64,000 nt of DNA, taken from an uncultured Clostridia bacterium (GTDB lineage: Bacteria; Bacillota; Clostridia; TANB77; CAG-508). Positions 26,623 to 35,730 of the stretch are shown piece after piece. The notes under the pieces were generated by a model. The model saw nothing but the letters and a program-made list of their open reading frames with translations. It did not search any database and had not been told where the DNA came from. The DNA is taken from the NCBI GenBank assembly GCA_934120395.1, contig CAKOTZ010000006.1, positions 31,124 through 95,123 of the forward strand, in the 5' to 3' direction. The position numbers and the translations under genes are program-made. The first letter of the stretch is position 1, and every line of letters begins with the position of its first letter.

Positions 26623-27564
26623 ATGAATCAAATTCTATATGTGGAAAAAAAGAAAAAGAATAAAAAACAAACAACATTAGAAATCGATAAAATATTAATG
26701 TTTTTTGCAATAGCAATACTTGTTTTTGGTGTGGTTTTGGTTGGAGAGGGTACTTATGCAACAATAAAAAAATCAGAGTATACAAGCCAAGTAGCAAATG
26801 CAGCACCTGTTGCTAGTATTGAAAGAGAAGGACAATATCTTGTTATTAAAGCAACACATATTAAGCCAATTGAAGCTATCACATATAATTGGAATGGAGA
26901 AAAAGATACAGAAGTAATTATAAATGGGGAAAATCGTACAAGCATTACAGAAAAAATAGATTTACCTGCTGGAAACAATACATTTAATATTGAAGTTACA
27001 GATGTAACAGGAAAATCAACAACATACAATAAAGAATTTTCAATTGAAACAGGGAGAGATATTGCAAAACCCAAAATAGACATGAATATTGTTGGAAATT
27101 ACATTAAGTTAACAATTACAGATGAAACTGAATTATCTTATGTAACATATAGATGGAATGATGATAATGAAACAGAGGTAAAACCAACAGGAGCTGATAA
27201 TAAAACAATAGAAGTTAATGTTGATATATTAAAAGGAAAAAATACATTTACCGTAATTGCTGTAGATTCAAGCAATAATACAACGAAAAGAGAAGAAACA
27301 TTTGAGGGAAGAACAAAACCAACAATAGAGGTATATGCCGATGGAGATAGCTTCTTAATAATTGCAAAACATGATACGGCTATAGATCATATAGAGTATA
27401 ATCTAAATGGACAGGACTATACTGTAAACAATACACCAGGACCTGAAATGCAACATCGTCAAAAAATGGCTGATGGATACAATAAAATTGTTATAAAAGC
27501 TTACAGCACGGAGGATACAGTTGAAACTTATGAAGGAGAATATACATACACATCAGGACAATAA
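26623..27564 (+). CDS. Membrane-anchored surface protein with Ig-like repeats
   Basis: 313 residues. A basic N-terminus (VEKKKKNKKQ) precedes one transmembrane helix (residues ~26-46, ILMFFAIAILVFGVVLVGEG), leaving the rest outside. Three Ig/cadherin-like beta repeats of about 85 residues follow, each with a pattern like ITYNWNGEKDTEVI ... LPAGNNTFNIEVTDVTG, the last ending EGEYTYTSGQ. Good GAGGTG site before ATG 26623. It may be co-transcribed with the response regulator 18 bases downstream. A structural or sensory surface role is inferred; no enzyme motif is present. Confidence 0.75.
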   Translation: MNQILYVEKKKKNKKQTTLEIDKILMFFAIAILVFGVVLVGEGTYATIKKSEYTSQVANAAPVASIEREGQYLVIKATHIKPIEAITYNWNGEKDTEVIINGENRTSITEKIDLPAGNNTFNIEVTDVTGKSTTYNKEFSIETGRDIAKPKIDMNIVGNYIKLTITDETELSYVTYRWNDDNETEVKPTGADNKTIEVNVDILKGKNTFTVIAVDSSNNTTKREETFEGRTKPTIEVYADGDSFLIIAKHDTAIDHIEYNLNGQDYTVNNTPGPEMQHRQKMADGYNKIVIKAYSTEDTVETYEGEYTYTSGQ

Positions 27565-27582
27565 GTTGGTTAGGAGATAAAT

Positions 27583-28509
27583 ATGATACAAGAAATTTTT
27601 ATAATTGATAATCAAACAGAAATGATAAAGCAAATACAAAAAATTTTCAAAGCTGAAAGAGATTTTAAATTTAAAAGTGTAAAAACTGAAGAAATCGAAA
27701 TTGCATTAAAAAATATTCCTGCATTAATCATTATCAATGAAGACAATATAGATAGGGATGTTGTAGATGTTTGTAAACAAATTAGAGCAGATGATGATAA
27801 TAGTATTACTCCAATTATTGTATGTTCTTCAAAACGAGAATTAGAACACTCTTTAAGCGTTCTAAAAAATGCGGTAGAATATTATTTAATTCAACCAATA
27901 GATAACGAATATTTGTATTATACAATAAAAAATATAGTACGATTTATGTATATAAATCGTAGAGTAAGCCCTTTAACAGGTTTACCTGGGAATGTACAGA
28001 TACATGCCGAATTAAAGAAACGTTTATTGAATAAAGAGAATTTTGCTGTATTATATTTTGATTTAGATAATTTTAAAGCATATAACGATATATATGGTTT
28101 TATCAAGGGAGACGAAATTATCAAATTTACTGCTAGAACTATTTTAGAGTATATTCATACAGCTGATTCGGGAAGCAGTTTTGTTGGACATATTGGTGGA
28201 GATGATTTTGTAGCAATTGTAGATTCGAGCAATGATTACGAAAAAATATGTCAAAATATAATAGTGAATTTTGATTCTAAAGTATTACAATACTTTAATG
28301 AAGAAGATAGAAAAAGAGGCTATGTAGAGGTTGCCAATAGACGTAATATTATTGAACAATTTCCACTAACATCTATTTCAATTGGAGTTGTAGATACTTG
28401 TAACCGCAAATTCCACAACATACTAGAAATTGGAGAAGTTGGAGCACAAGTAAAGCATTTGGCAAAAATAACTCCGGGAAGTACATATATTATAGATAAA
28501 AGAAAGTAG
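27583..28509 (+). CDS. Response-regulator-like protein with GGDEF domain (GGDDF)
   Basis: 308 residues. Residues 1-115 look like a receiver domain (IFIIDNQTEMIKQIQKIF, PALIIINEDN, TPIIVCSSKRE). The canonical phospho-Asp position reads NED, so phosphorylation is uncertain. Residues ~130-300 are a GGDEF domain: SPLTGLPGNVQIHAEL, LYFDLDNFKAYNDIYG, FVGHIGGDDFVAIV, and SIGVVD near the end. The active-site loop GGDDF is close to GGDEF, so c-di-GMP synthesis is possible. Its output could control the neighbouring surface proteins; this is an inference from position. Confidence 0.82.
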   Translation: MIQEIFIIDNQTEMIKQIQKIFKAERDFKFKSVKTEEIEIALKNIPALIIINEDNIDRDVVDVCKQIRADDDNSITPIIVCSSKRELEHSLSVLKNAVEYYLIQPIDNEYLYYTIKNIVRFMYINRRVSPLTGLPGNVQIHAELKKRLLNKENFAVLYFDLDNFKAYNDIYGFIKGDEIIKFTARTILEYIHTADSGSSFVGHIGGDDFVAIVDSSNDYEKICQNIIVNFDSKVLQYFNEEDRKRGYVEVANRRNIIEQFPLTSISIGVVDTCNRKFHNILEIGEVGAQVKHLAKITPGSTYIIDKRK

Positions 28510-28524
28510 AGAAAAATATATATG

Positions 28525-28569
28525 AAAAGTGATAAAAAAGATGTATGAAAACTTTTTTATCACTTTTTT
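28525..28569. terminator. Terminator
   Basis: AAAAGTGATAAAAAAG pairs with CTTTTTTATCACTTTT around a short loop, with T after it. Confidence 0.85.
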
Positions 28570-28668
28570 TATTTTATGAAACTTTTGGTAAAGAAAAGTT
28601 ATCTAATATATTAAGAAATTTCTAACTAAATTTATGTAAGAAGAAAGAGAGGGGATGAATAAAAGCCA

Positions 28669-29214
28669 ATGAAAAAGCTAATATGTAGAACCAATAAAAG
28701 TATAGATGATGAATTTGTTGAATTAGTAATGGAAGCTAAAGAAAGCATGTACAAGATTGCCAGGTGCAGATTAAATAATTATGAAGATGTTTTAGATGTT
28801 ACTCAAAATACAATATTATCTGCGTATAAAAATGTTACACAACTAAGGAATAAAAAACATTTTAAAACATGGATAATTAAAATTTTGATAAATGAATGCA
28901 ATTTATTTTATAAAAAGCAATATAAAAATGAGAGAGTAATGGAAAATGTAAAGCTGTCAGAGCAAAAGCTTGATAAAGAATTGGAACCGTTCACTAATGT
29001 TGTAAATTCATCTATAGACTTTAAGTTACTAATGAAAGTACTAAATGATACAGAACAACTTGTTATAAGTTTATTTTATAGTAATGAGTTTAGCTGTAAA
29101 GAGATAGCTAAGATATTAGATATGAATGAAAATACGGTTAAAACTAATTTAAGGAGAGCAAAAGATAAAATTAAATTATATTACGATAAAAGGGGTGAAT
29201 ATAGTGAAAAATGA
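28669..29214 (+). CDS. ECF-type sigma-70 factor
   Basis: 181 residues. Region 2 (VELVMEAKESMYKIARCRLNNYEDVLDVTQNTILSAYKNVTQLRNKKHFKTWIIKILINEC) and region 4 (TEQLVISLFYSNEFSCKEIAKILDMNENTVKTNLRRAKDKIK) are both clear. It directs RNA polymerase to a small regulon. It overlaps the DUF4179-type protein downstream by 11 bases, the standard SigV/anti-sigma arrangement, so its activity is probably held by that membrane protein until a cell-envelope signal arrives. Confidence 0.92.
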   Translation: MKKLICRTNKSIDDEFVELVMEAKESMYKIARCRLNNYEDVLDVTQNTILSAYKNVTQLRNKKHFKTWIIKILINECNLFYKKQYKNERVMENVKLSEQKLDKELEPFTNVVNSSIDFKLLMKVLNDTEQLVISLFYSNEFSCKEIAKILDMNENTVKTNLRRAKDKIKLYYDKRGEYSEK

Positions 29215-30553
29215 AAGTTATGATAAACTTGATAATATATTGTTTAATGAATTTGAAAGAAACTTGAAAATGCCAAAAGATTATGAAGAAAAAGTAAAAA
29301 GTATGCTTGATAAAACAACAGGTTATAATTCCAAAAAAAGAGCAACGGAAATGTTAAAGCATAGTTTTTTAAGAAAAGTGGCAAGTGTTGTTGTTATATT
29401 GGGAGTAGCTGGTGGTGCTGTTTATGCAGGATGTAATTTTGAAAATATAAAAAAATTTATATTTGATGGTGGAATTGGTACAGCTGTTGAAAATGGGTAT
29501 GTAGCTAATATAGAACAAAATATTCAAGAGAAACAAATGCAAGTTATAGAAAATAACGAAATTATAGTTGATAACATAGAGGTAGGACCAAATATTGATA
29601 GTTTTGTTATGGATGATAGTAATTTGTGCATAAATTTTAGTTTTAATTTTGAAAATGAAATTAAAAAATATTTGAATTTGAAGGATTTGCATTTGTTTGA
29701 ATTAGAGAATTTGGTGATAACAGATGGAGAAAGCAAAATATTGTTTGAAAATTTAAACAAAGAAGACTTTGAGTCATATTGCCAAAAATGTAATTTGCAA
29801 TATGAAAAAGGAGAATTTAATGAAAATTATATTAATAGTGGAGTGAATATTGTAAGTTATGATAAAACAGATAATACCATAAAGATAATGTACAATGTTT
29901 ATGGTAGTAAATATCCAAAGGTTAAAAAAATAAAAATAGAGTTTAATGGGATAAGATTAGCAGAACATATAATGGATAATGAGATAGAAGATTCTATAGT
30001 TCTGAAAGGCGAATGGAGCATAGAACTAAGCGTTCCTGAGCAAATGTATAATAGGACAAGTGAAAGTTATAAGGTTGTTAATACTAATAATGAAAATTTT
30101 GAAGTATATAGTGCTAAAGTAAGCGATACAGGTTTTGAATTTGGAACAATTATAAAAAACTGTAAAGACACAATGAATGATGCAGATTACATAAACAAAA
30201 TAAATGACTTACACCAAGTATTAAGTAATCCTAATATTACAGAAGAGGAAAATTTAAGAATTTCAAAAGAAATTAAAAAAATATCAGATGACAAATTAAA
30301 AGTAATATTAACAGAAGAAATAGATGAAAATAATAAGCATGTTAAATCAACTTATGTTACAAATTCAAATGGAAAAAGATTTGAATTGGATTTAACAGTT
30401 GGAAGAAAGCAAACTGCTAATCGTATAGATGATGATACATTTGATTATTACAATACATTTGAAATGACAAAGAAGGATTCAACAGATAAAATTGAGGTAA
30501 TATTGGATTATAGAGGAGAAAAGGTTAATATTGAACTTGAAAAAGTGAAGTAA
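29204..30553 (+). CDS. Membrane anti-sigma factor, DUF4179-like
   Basis: GTG start at 29204 chosen because AGGGGTG lies seven bases before it; about 449 residues. A short cytoplasmic N-terminus (sigma-binding, residues 1-55) is followed by a transmembrane helix (FLRKVASVVVILGVAGGAVYAGC) and a large outer beta-rich domain. This is the layout of RsiV/DUF4179 anti-sigma proteins, and the overlap with the sigma gene supports the pair. The ligand of the outer domain is unknown. Confidence 0.82.
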   Translation: MKNESYDKLDNILFNEFERNLKMPKDYEEKVKSMLDKTTGYNSKKRATEMLKHSFLRKVASVVVILGVAGGAVYAGCNFENIKKFIFDGGIGTAVENGYVANIEQNIQEKQMQVIENNEIIVDNIEVGPNIDSFVMDDSNLCINFSFNFENEIKKYLNLKDLHLFELENLVITDGESKILFENLNKEDFESYCQKCNLQYEKGEFNENYINSGVNIVSYDKTDNTIKIMYNVYGSKYPKVKKIKIEFNGIRLAEHIMDNEIEDSIVLKGEWSIELSVPEQMYNRTSESYKVVNTNNENFEVYSAKVSDTGFEFGTIIKNCKDTMNDADYINKINDLHQVLSNPNITEEENLRISKEIKKISDDKLKVILTEEIDENNKHVKSTYVTNSNGKRFELDLTVGRKQTANRIDDDTFDYYNTFEMTKKDSTDKIEVILDYRGEKVNIELEKVK

Positions 30554-30730
30554 GAGTGTATAAATTAAACTTTTTAAACTTTTCAGAAAAAATGATAAAT
30601 AATATGTTAACATTAATATGTTATTTCTTTTGAATCATTATTAATAGTATCTAAATCTATTTATAAATATAAATAGATTATAGATATAAAAAGAAAAAGT
30701 ACTGAGGATTGTTGACAGGAGGAAAAGACA

Positions 30731-31171
30731 ATGAAACGGTTATTTAGCATAGTGGTAACTTGTTTGATATTGGTAGGAATGACTTCGATAGTGTTTGCTG
30801 CCGATAAAAATAATTGGGATTATGGTGTTCATGCAGTTGGGGATATGAATTTAACTGATTGCACGTATACACCAGTTAAGACCATGTTGAATTCTGGAAA
30901 TGTAACAGTTTCAGGTAATTTTCATACCACAGATGGTGGTTCGAAAGGGGCATTGACTGTTAAGGTGTATAACGCTACAACAGGAGCATTAATTACTGAA
31001 AGTTGTACCGAAGAAGGCGTAACAGGAGTAACATCTAGTTTTAGTGTGCCAACATTTTATGTGGGGCAAGGCCAAAAAATAAGACTTTGGTTTGATATTA
31101 GTAGTGCTTCTAGTGTTTCATCAGGACCATATCGTCGTGCATATATAGATTATCAATATGTTATGAATTGA
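30731..31171 (+). CDS. Small secreted protein, unknown function
   Basis: 146 residues with a clean signal peptide (MKRLFSIVVTCLILVGMTSIVFA) and a beta-rich mature part (VTVSGNFHTTDGGSKGALTVKVYN ... GQGQKIRLWFDISSAS). ACAGGAGG precedes ATG 30731. Codon 3 is CGG followed by T and must be read as Arg here, because skipping its C runs into TAG after four more codons. It is thus one of only three genes in the window that use CGG as sense. It lies downstream of the sigma/anti-sigma pair and may be a regulon member. No family recognised. Confidence 0.7.
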   Translation: MKRLFSIVVTCLILVGMTSIVFAADKNNWDYGVHAVGDMNLTDCTYTPVKTMLNSGNVTVSGNFHTTDGGSKGALTVKVYNATTGALITESCTEEGVTGVTSSFSVPTFYVGQGQKIRLWFDISSASSVSSGPYRRAYIDYQYVMN

Positions 31172-31205
31172 TATGGTAAATTAATTATATACTGTACTTT
31201 TTCTT

Positions 31206-31236
31206 TTTTCTCCATCACAATTGATGGAGATTTTTC
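31206..31236 (+). terminator. Terminator after the secreted protein gene
   Basis: CTCCATCA / TGATGGAG stem (31210-31229) with T after it. It overlaps the 3' end of the convergent minus-strand gene. Confidence 0.65.
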
Positions 31237-31934
31237 TTATATATATTAAATAGTATGGCATAGATTATGTCTTTAGGTTTTAATTTAACATTATTGTAGA
31301 TTTTAAAGTAACTAGAAAAAGTTAATATGTCACATTCATAAAACATTTCATCAATGGAATTAGAAATAGAAGATTTTATTGAACTAATTGTTCTTTTATA
31401 TTTTGCTGATAACACAGGATACACATATGTATTAAAGTTAATGTAATCGTATATATTGTTTTTATAAAGAAATTGAATTATATCAATTATATAGGTAGTG
31501 CCAATGCGATTTAAATCAAATTTTAAATGTATTAATTCGTTTTGAATAATAATATATAAGTCATTTCTACTAAGAGACCAGTTAAATAAAATATTACGAA
31601 GACCAAAGCTAAAGTCTTTGGGAGATATACAGTCAAATATAGAATTACTATTATTTTTTTCGGTATTTAAATAGTGATTGGATGTTATTAAAACAATATT
31701 TTGATTCATAGTTAAATTTTTCTCTATTTCCCTAATTAGTGATAATTCTTGAAATTTTTTAAAATGTGAATCTATAATTATCAAATCAGTTTGTAATTCA
31801 ATTAAATCAGAAATAATGTTTTGTGAAATAAAGATAACCTTATTTAATCTGGCATCAGTGCAAAATGGAAAAATACTATTTGCTATTGCAATAATATTTT
31901 GAGAATCATAGCCTACTATAGAAATATTAATCAT
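31215..31934 (-). CDS. Spo0A-like orphan regulator (degenerate receiver plus Spo0A-C-like domain)
   Basis: 239 residues. The N-terminal half has the alternating pattern of a receiver domain (INISIVGYDSQNIIAIAN, DLIIIDSHFKK, QNIVLITS), with IID in the phospho-Asp position. The C-terminal half resembles the Spo0A effector domain: FDLNRIGTTYIIDIIQFLY ... NTYVYPVLSAKYKRTISSIKSSISNSID parallels the G.p....Gy.yl...i and YP.iAk.y.tt...ve.aIr.aI segments of Spo0A. The match is weak and the recognition helix is Ser/Lys-rich, so it may be a paralogue with another target. Divergent from the sigma factor at 32155. Confidence 0.5.
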   Translation of the reverse strand: MINISIVGYDSQNIIAIANSIFPFCTDARLNKVIFISQNIISDLIELQTDLIIIDSHFKKFQELSLIREIEKNLTMNQNIVLITSNHYLNTEKNNSNSIFDCISPKDFSFGLRNILFNWSLSRNDLYIIIQNELIHLKFDLNRIGTTYIIDIIQFLYKNNIYDYINFNTYVYPVLSAKYKRTISSIKSSISNSIDEMFYECDILTFSSYFKIYNNVKLKPKDIIYAILFNIYKKNLHQL

Positions 31935-32154
31935 AAATATAATCTCCTTACTATAACATAATTATTTAATATTTTTAATGACAAAAACATTAAATAAATA
32001 CAAGTTTGTATTCTATATTAAATAGACAGTTAGAAAATAAAACTTAGTCTCATGATATAAAAAATATTAACAAAAATGTAATTAAATAAATCTAACTATA
32101 TGCAATTTAAATATAAAAAATTATATAAAATATTGAAAGGATTAGATTATAGTA

Positions 32155-32706
32155 GTGAACGAATTAGTAAAAAGAGCAAAAAATGGGGATAAAAAGGCAT
32201 TTACTAAATTGATTAAAATAATATCAGAAGATTTATATAGAATGGCAAGAATACGTTTAAAAAATGAAATAGATATTAATGAAGTGGTTCAAGAAACAAT
32301 AATAAAAATATATAAATCAATAAAAACGGTAAGAAGGGAAGAGGCGTTTAAAAAATGGGCAATTAAAATATTAGTTAATTGTTGCAATGATGTATATAAC
32401 AAATCGTATAATAAATATGAATTCCTAGAAGAAAATATAGAGAAAGTTTACGTAAACAAAAACTGTTTTGATTGTGATATTGAGAAAAAAATTGATGACA
32501 TGGACTTTGAAATATTAATAAGAAAATTAAGTTATAAGGAAAGAATAGTACTTACACTATATTATTCAGATGGATTAACTTCGAGACAGATAGGAAAAAT
32601 ATTAGAAGAACCTGAAAGTACAATAAAAAATAGAATAAATAGAGCGGTTAAGAAATTAAGATTTTCGTATGAAGTTGAGAGTTATAAAGAAACAATTGAA
32701 AATTAA
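32155..32706 (+). CDS. Sigma-70 family factor (ECF-type), second copy
   Basis: 183 residues from GTG 32155. Region 2 (LTKRAKN-like opening, LYRMARIRLKNEIDINEVVQETIIKIYKSI, FKKWAIKILVNCC) and region 4 (KLSYKERIVLTLYYSDGLTSRQIGKILEEPESTIKNRINRAVKKL) are present. It has no anti-sigma partner next to it, unlike the factor at 28669. GAAAGG ribosome site. Regulon unknown. Confidence 0.88.
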   Translation: MNELVKRAKNGDKKAFTKLIKIISEDLYRMARIRLKNEIDINEVVQETIIKIYKSIKTVRREEAFKKWAIKILVNCCNDVYNKSYNKYEFLEENIEKVYVNKNCFDCDIEKKIDDMDFEILIRKLSYKERIVLTLYYSDGLTSRQIGKILEEPESTIKNRINRAVKKLRFSYEVESYKETIEN

Positions 32707-32743
32707 GTAAAAAAATTAAATGTCATTAAATTAAAAGACAAAT

Positions 32744-32768
32744 AAAGAGCAAATTTATGCTCTTTTTA
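32744..32768. terminator. Convergent terminator
   Basis: AAAGAGCA / TGCTCTTT stem with T-rich flanks on both strands, between the sigma gene and the convergent ylbJ. Confidence 0.8.
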
Positions 32769-33815
32769 TATATTCAAATTAAAAAGATTTGTATTAGCTA
32801 AAATTATGTATGTATAAAACAGTGCAAAGTTTGCATGTAATAGTTTGCCTAAAATATATGGCTTTATAGAAATTCCATTCTTAGATGTGATGCTTAACAC
32901 TTGCAATGCAACTGAAATTCCACCAAAGCCTAATAAAAATGAACAAAGTAAAATACTTAAAGAAATATTTTTAGTAGGTAAGTTACAAATTTGTTGAACA
33001 CCATTTGTAAGTTCAATAACTCCAGTATATAAACCTTCTAAAAAATGACTATCTATACCCAAATTAGCTAACAAAGGTGAAGTGAAAAATATAATTATAT
33101 CAAAGAAATGACTATTATGTAACATAGATGTTATAACAGAAAATAAGACTACAAAACCACCTATCATAACGACAGTGTTGGTTGCATTTTTTATGCTTGA
33201 GCCTAGAACGTCACCTAAATTGCCAAAACTAACAGAGTTCATTGAAGAATCAGCATAATCACGATAATATGTATGTTTTTTTCTTTTCCAAAAACGAAAA
33301 ATAAATCCAACTGTAATACAAGCAAGAATGTGTGTGAAAAGTAGCAAAAATCCTGTTTTACTATCACCAAATAAGCTTATACCAACTGTACCTACAATAA
33401 AAAGTGGACCAGAGTTATTAGTGAAAGCAAGAAGCCTTTCACATTCTTCCATGGTGCAAATGTTTTTTTCTTTAAAATTAGAAACAATTTTAGCTCCAGT
33501 TGGATAACCACTAATAATTCCCATAATAAAAGCAAATGCACCTTCTCCAGGAACATTAAACAAAGGGCGCATAATGCCATTTAAAAGATTGCCTAAGTGA
33601 TAAATAATATTTGTATGGCATAGTAGTTCTGTTGCAATAAAAAATGGAAACAATGAGGGTACGACAGAGTTTGCCCACAAGTTTAAACCCTGTTTAGCTG
33701 CTAATAAATTATCTTTAGAAAAGGTAATTAAACAAATAGTAAACAAACAAAAACAAGTAGGAATAATACTTCTTTTAATGGATAAAATTAAAAAATTTAT
33801 TTTTGGAACATGCAC
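32766..33815 (-). CDS. ylbJ: Sporulation integral membrane protein YlbJ
   Basis: 349 residues, polytopic. Family signatures: NSVVPSLFPFFIATELL near residue 50, GIISGYPTGAKIVSNF near 102, ECERLLAFTNNSGPLFIVGTVGI near 125, and a C-terminal half with GSSIKNATNTVVMIGGFVV. YlbJ-type proteins contain two Gate-like halves and are needed for spore cortex or coat formation in Bacillus. Its presence, with the SpoVB-type flippase, indicates a sporulating ancestry. Start at the ATG near 33815. Confidence 0.87.
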   Translation of the reverse strand: MHVPKINFLILSIKRSIIPTCFCLFTICLITFSKDNLLAAKQGLNLWANSVVPSLFPFFIATELLCHTNIIYHLGNLLNGIMRPLFNVPGEGAFAFIMGIISGYPTGAKIVSNFKEKNICTMEECERLLAFTNNSGPLFIVGTVGISLFGDSKTGFLLLFTHILACITVGFIFRFWKRKKHTYYRDYADSSMNSVSFGNLGDVLGSSIKNATNTVVMIGGFVVLFSVITSMLHNSHFFDIIIFFTSPLLANLGIDSHFLEGLYTGVIELTNGVQQICNLPTKNISLSILLCSFLLGFGGISVALQVLSITSKNGISIKPYILGKLLHANFALFYTYIILANTNLFNLNI

Positions 33816-33990
33816 AAAATATCACCTGTTACAATATATAGCCATGAATATATAAATATTCACAAAATTTATGTAAAACACTTGAAAAGTTGGCACAAAT
33901 ATGATAAAATTTCAACGTTGGAATAGTGAAAACTATAATCCTTACCTATATTAAATATATAGGTTATAAGCCAAGAGGAGGTGTAAAATA

Positions 33991-34275
33991 ATGAACAAAT
34001 ACGAAAGTGTTATCATTATTAATCCAAACGTAGAAGAGCAAACAATTAAAACATTAATTGCTAAATTTACAGATTTGATTAATAATGACGGAAAGCTAGA
34101 AAAAGTTGATGAATTAGGCAAGAAAAGATTAGCATACGAAATTAAAAAGCAAAAAGAAGGATACTATATTGTATTCTATTTTGAAGCAAATCCAACTTTA
34201 ATAGCTGAACTTGAAAGAGTATATAGAATTGCAGATGAAGTAATGAAGTTTATAGTTGTAAGACAAGAAGATTAA
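33991..34275 (+). CDS. rpsF: 30S ribosomal protein S6
   Basis: 94 residues, typical length. YESVIIINPNVEEQTIKTLI ... VDELGKKRLAYEIKKQKEGYYIVFYFEANPTLIAELERVYRIADEVMKFIVVRQ is the canonical S6 sequence. First gene of rpsF-ssb-rpsR, the standard bacterial order. AGAGGAGG ribosome site. Upstream TTGAAA...GATAAAAT near 33881-33910 is a plausible promoter. The ~80-base leader with CCTATAT/ATATAGG could carry the S6:S18 autoregulatory structure, but I cannot confirm it. Confidence 0.97.
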   Translation: MNKYESVIIINPNVEEQTIKTLIAKFTDLINNDGKLEKVDELGKKRLAYEIKKQKEGYYIVFYFEANPTLIAELERVYRIADEVMKFIVVRQED

Positions 34276-34319
34276 TAAATTTCATGGGGGCCTTTATAAT
34301 AGAAAGGGTGTAAAAGCTA

Positions 34320-34739
34320 ATGAATAAAGTGATTTTAATGGGTCGTTTAACAAGAGATCCTGAGGTAAGATATACACAAACAAATAATACATTAGTAGCT
34401 TCTTTTAGTTTAGCAGTTAATAGAAGATTTGTTAGACAAGGAGAAGAAAGACAAGCAGATTTTATTAATATTGTTGCTTGGAGCAAACTTGGAGAATTTT
34501 GTAGTAAATATTTCAAAAAGGGACAACAGGTAGGAATTATTGGTAGAATCCAAACAAGAACATGGGATGACGAAAATGGTGTAAAACATTACATTACAGA
34601 AGTAGTTGCAGAAGAGGCATATTTTGCTGATAGTAAAAGAGACGGAGAATCATCAAGCTTCGAAAATACTTTTGGAAGTACAGTAGCTTCCGCAAACTCA
34701 GAGTTTACGGTATCTTCTGACGATGATTTACCATTCTAA
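34320..34739 (+). CDS. ssb: Single-stranded DNA-binding protein
   Basis: 139 residues. The OB-fold core MNKVILMGRLTRDPEVRYTQTNNTLVASFSLAVNRRF ... FINIVAWSKLGEFCSKYFKKGQQVGIIGRIQTRTW is typical. The C-terminal acidic tip DDDLPF is the conserved protein-interaction tail. Located between rpsF and rpsR as usual; likely one transcript with both. Confidence 0.97.
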   Translation: MNKVILMGRLTRDPEVRYTQTNNTLVASFSLAVNRRFVRQGEERQADFINIVAWSKLGEFCSKYFKKGQQVGIIGRIQTRTWDDENGVKHYITEVVAEEAYFADSKRDGESSSFENTFGSTVASANSEFTVSSDDDLPF

Positions 34740-34759
34740 GAGAAATGGGGGTAAGAAAG

Positions 34760-35041
34760 ATGGCTGATAAAAAGCAAAACAATAGAAGAAATAGAAATAA
34801 TGGCGATGATGATTTCAATCCTAGATTTAGAAAAGTAAGAAAAAAGGTTTGTCCTTTATGTAGCGATAAAAATCTAGTATTGGATTACAAAAATGCAGAT
34901 CAATTAAAAAAATTTATTAATGATAAGGGTAAAATATTACCAAGAAGAGCAACAGGAGCTTGTGCAAAACATCAAAGAACAATTACTTTAGCTGTAAAAA
35001 GAGCTAGACATATTGCTGTTCTTCCATTTACACAAAACTAA
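34760..35041 (+). CDS. rpsR: 30S ribosomal protein S18
   Basis: Start at ATG 34760 behind GGGGGTAAG; 93 residues. RKKVCPLCSDKNLVLDYKNADQLKKFINDKGKILPRRATGACAKHQRTITLAVKRARHIAVLPF is the full S18 core, and it keeps the CPLC zinc-type cysteines. An Asn/Arg/Lys-rich N-terminal extension is typical of Clostridia. Confidence 0.97.
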   Translation: MADKKQNNRRNRNNGDDDFNPRFRKVRKKVCPLCSDKNLVLDYKNADQLKKFINDKGKILPRRATGACAKHQRTITLAVKRARHIAVLPFTQN

Positions 35042-35049
35042 GAGATTTT

Positions 35050-35092
35050 AAAAGGTCATAAACTTGATATATATCAGTTTATGACCTTTTTT
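35050..35092 (+). terminator. Terminator of the rpsF-ssb-rpsR operon
   Basis: AAAAGGTCATAAACT pairs with AGTTTATGACCTTTT around an 11-base loop, followed by T. Confidence 0.92.
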
Positions 35093-35110
35093 AAAATAAA
35101 AAAGCAAAGA

Positions 35111-35139
35111 AAATCTCCTAGAGAATATCTCTAAGAGAT
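35111..35139 (-). terminator. Terminator for the minus-strand cluster
   Basis: AATCTC..TAGAGA / TCTCTA..GAGATT nearly perfect hairpin. On the minus strand it is followed by T-rich sequence. Confidence 0.65.
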
Positions 35140-35145
35140 TAGAGC

Positions 35146-35370
35146 CTAGAAATTGGCTTTAAGATAGTCAGCCAAATCTGAGCAGTTTTCCTGAAAACTC
35201 TGATCATTTCCTTCAGAGAAAATTGTGTGCTGAAAAAGTAAATATTCAGCATCTTTAGAAATTTTTTCTAATCTATACCGAGAGCCAATAAACTCAAAAT
35301 ATAAAATTTCTAAAGAAGTGTAATTGGTTTTGGTGATACGCTGAAGTTCTTTAATCAGTTTTTTTTCCAT
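35146..35370 (-). CDS. Small hypothetical protein, 74 residues
   Basis: ATG at 35370 behind AAGGAG on the minus strand. Mixed helix and strand sequence (MEKKLIKELQRITKTNYTSLEILYFEFIGSRYRLEKISKDAEYLLFQHTIF...), acidic, no membrane segment or signal peptide. It contains CGG (35278-35280) before T, which must be read as Arg; skipping the C would hit TAG three codons on. It may form a short operon with the two minus-strand genes upstream, from which it is separated by about 60 bases. No family recognised. Confidence 0.6.
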   Translation of the reverse strand: MEKKLIKELQRITKTNYTSLEILYFEFIGSRYRLEKISKDAEYLLFQHTIFSEGNDQSFQENCSDLADYLKANF

Positions 35371-35430
35371 AATGCTCACTCCTTATATAAAAACACATAA
35401 TGCTAAATATATTATAACAAAGAAACAAAA

Positions 35431-35730
35431 TTATGTCAACTCTGTTAAAATTTGTTCATATCCATCTAAAAGTGTATTGATTTTATTAAAGCTAGATAAA
35501 TCTTCAGAAAAGAAAGCTGTGGACATCAAGTTTGCAAACCCTTTATATTGTGGAAAAAAGGCTTCTAATTTTAAAATTAAATCTAGCATAGTATCAGTGT
35601 TAGAAAAGGATATATTATTTTTCTTAAAAAAAGTATGAAGAATAGAACGATATTCATCCATTAATATATTTAAAATATCATCATATTTTTTTTGACTCAA
35701 TAGAGACTTTATTTTATTTTTATCTAACAT
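35431..35730 (-). CDS. Hypothetical helical protein
   Basis: Start taken at the ATG at 35730 (MLDKNKIKSLL), 99 residues, preceded by GGAAG. It overlaps the end of the upstream gene by 11 bases, so the two are translationally coupled. Predicted all-helical (LSQKKYDDILNILMDEYRSILHTFFKK ... TMLDLILKLEAFFPQYKGFANLMSTAFF). The pattern is reminiscent of HEPN-like helical bundles but lacks a visible RxxxxH motif, so no function is assigned. Confidence 0.65.
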   Translation of the reverse strand: MLDKNKIKSLLSQKKYDDILNILMDEYRSILHTFFKKNNISFSNTDTMLDLILKLEAFFPQYKGFANLMSTAFFSEDLSSFNKINTLLDGYEQILTELT

